From Dysgonomonas mossii DSM 22836 (GTDB lineage: Bacteria > Bacteroidota > Bacteroidia > Bacteroidales > Dysgonomonadaceae): a DNA stretch of 64,000 bases. A model generated the notes under the pieces. It saw nothing but the letters and a program-made list of their open reading frames with translations. It was not told the DNA's origin and did no database searches. The translations under genes were made by a program, and so were the position numbers. Shown here piece by piece: positions 63,815-64,000 of the stretch. The stretch covers positions 115,790 through 179,789 of the forward strand of contig NZ_GL892011.1 of NCBI RefSeq assembly GCF_000213575.1, read 5' to 3'. How positions within the stretch are numbered: the stretch's first letter is position 1; each line of letters starts with the position of its first letter.

Positions 63815-64000
63815 TGTGAAAGCTTTCGGGCAATTAGTACTGCTCGGCTATGACATTACTGCCTTTACACCTGCAGCCTATCAACGTTGTAGTCTACAAC
63901 GACCCTTATGAGGATATCTTATCTTGAAGCCGGCTTCGTACTTAGATGCTTTCAGCACTTATCCGATCCAGACTTAGCTACCCGGCGATGCTCCTGGCGG
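63815..64000 (-). rRNA. rrl: 23S ribosomal RNA, 3' end (cut by window edge)
   Basis: The minus strand contains the conserved 3' end of 23S rRNA, including the complement of CAATTAGTACTGCTCGGCTA and GTAGTCTACAACGACCC. The gene continues beyond the window. The 3' end near 63815 is estimated. The spacer to 5S is about 135 bases and holds no tRNA that I can see. Confidence 0.93.

Overview
The window looks like a piece of chromosome from a low-GC member of the Bacteroidetes, most likely a Bacteroidales relative of Dysgonomonas or Parabacteroides. The genus is an inference; the phylum is well supported. Evidence includes repeated TTG-N19-21-TAnnTTTG promoters instead of E. coli-type ones, weak ribosome binding sites, a type IX secretion plug protein (DUF5103), a Rho factor with a large low-complexity insertion, a nusB-yajC-ybbR-coaE gene order, and a DUF5009-type membrane protein remnant.

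Layout. 1-1172: the start of a sensor histidine kinase (cut by the window edge) and its OmpR-type response regulator, minus strand. 1370-1812: a broken DUF5009-like gene. 1833-20602: a minus-strand biosynthetic cluster, probably one ~19 kb operon starting at a near-consensus promoter (20697-20728). It holds a MATE exporter, a 2372-aa iterative polyketide/PUFA-type synthase (two nitronate-monooxygenase-like barrels-KS-AT-ACP-ACP-KR), a 1437-aa partner (KS-AT-DH-phosphopantetheinyl transferase), a free ACP, an alpha/beta hydrolase, two GT1 glycosyltransferases, a membrane GT-C glycosyltransferase and a 3-hydroxyacyl-CoA dehydrogenase. Together they look able to build, reduce, glycosylate and export a secondary lipid or polyketide. 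This is the most novel part of the window.

20942-23805: a four-domain CoA-disulfide reductase/rhodanese/TusA/DsrE protein and a MarR regulator. 24174-30069: a tripartite MacAB-TolC-like exporter with one ATPase and two permeases. 30234-32429: NfeD-like protein and flotillin. 32566-45759: central metabolism and housekeeping genes (class I aldolase, an HprK/PEPCK-like P-loop protein, GH3 glycosidase, formate-THF ligase, rho, a CDF metal exporter, pfkA, ispH, cmk). 45967-51327: nusB, yajC, ybbR-like, coaE, beta-carbonic anhydrase, znuA and znuC (no permease gene). 51438-56746: a small lipoprotein, lepA, a flavin reductase, a GyrI-like protein and speA. 56805-62931: T9SS plug, rarA, dnaK and a solitary TssK-like gene. 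63523-64000: the end of an rRNA operon (23S then 5S, minus strand), cut by the window edge.

Coordinates of start codons were adjusted where the longest reading frame clearly ran past the likely start. Residue numbers were counted from the sequence; domain borders are approximate. No homology search was run.
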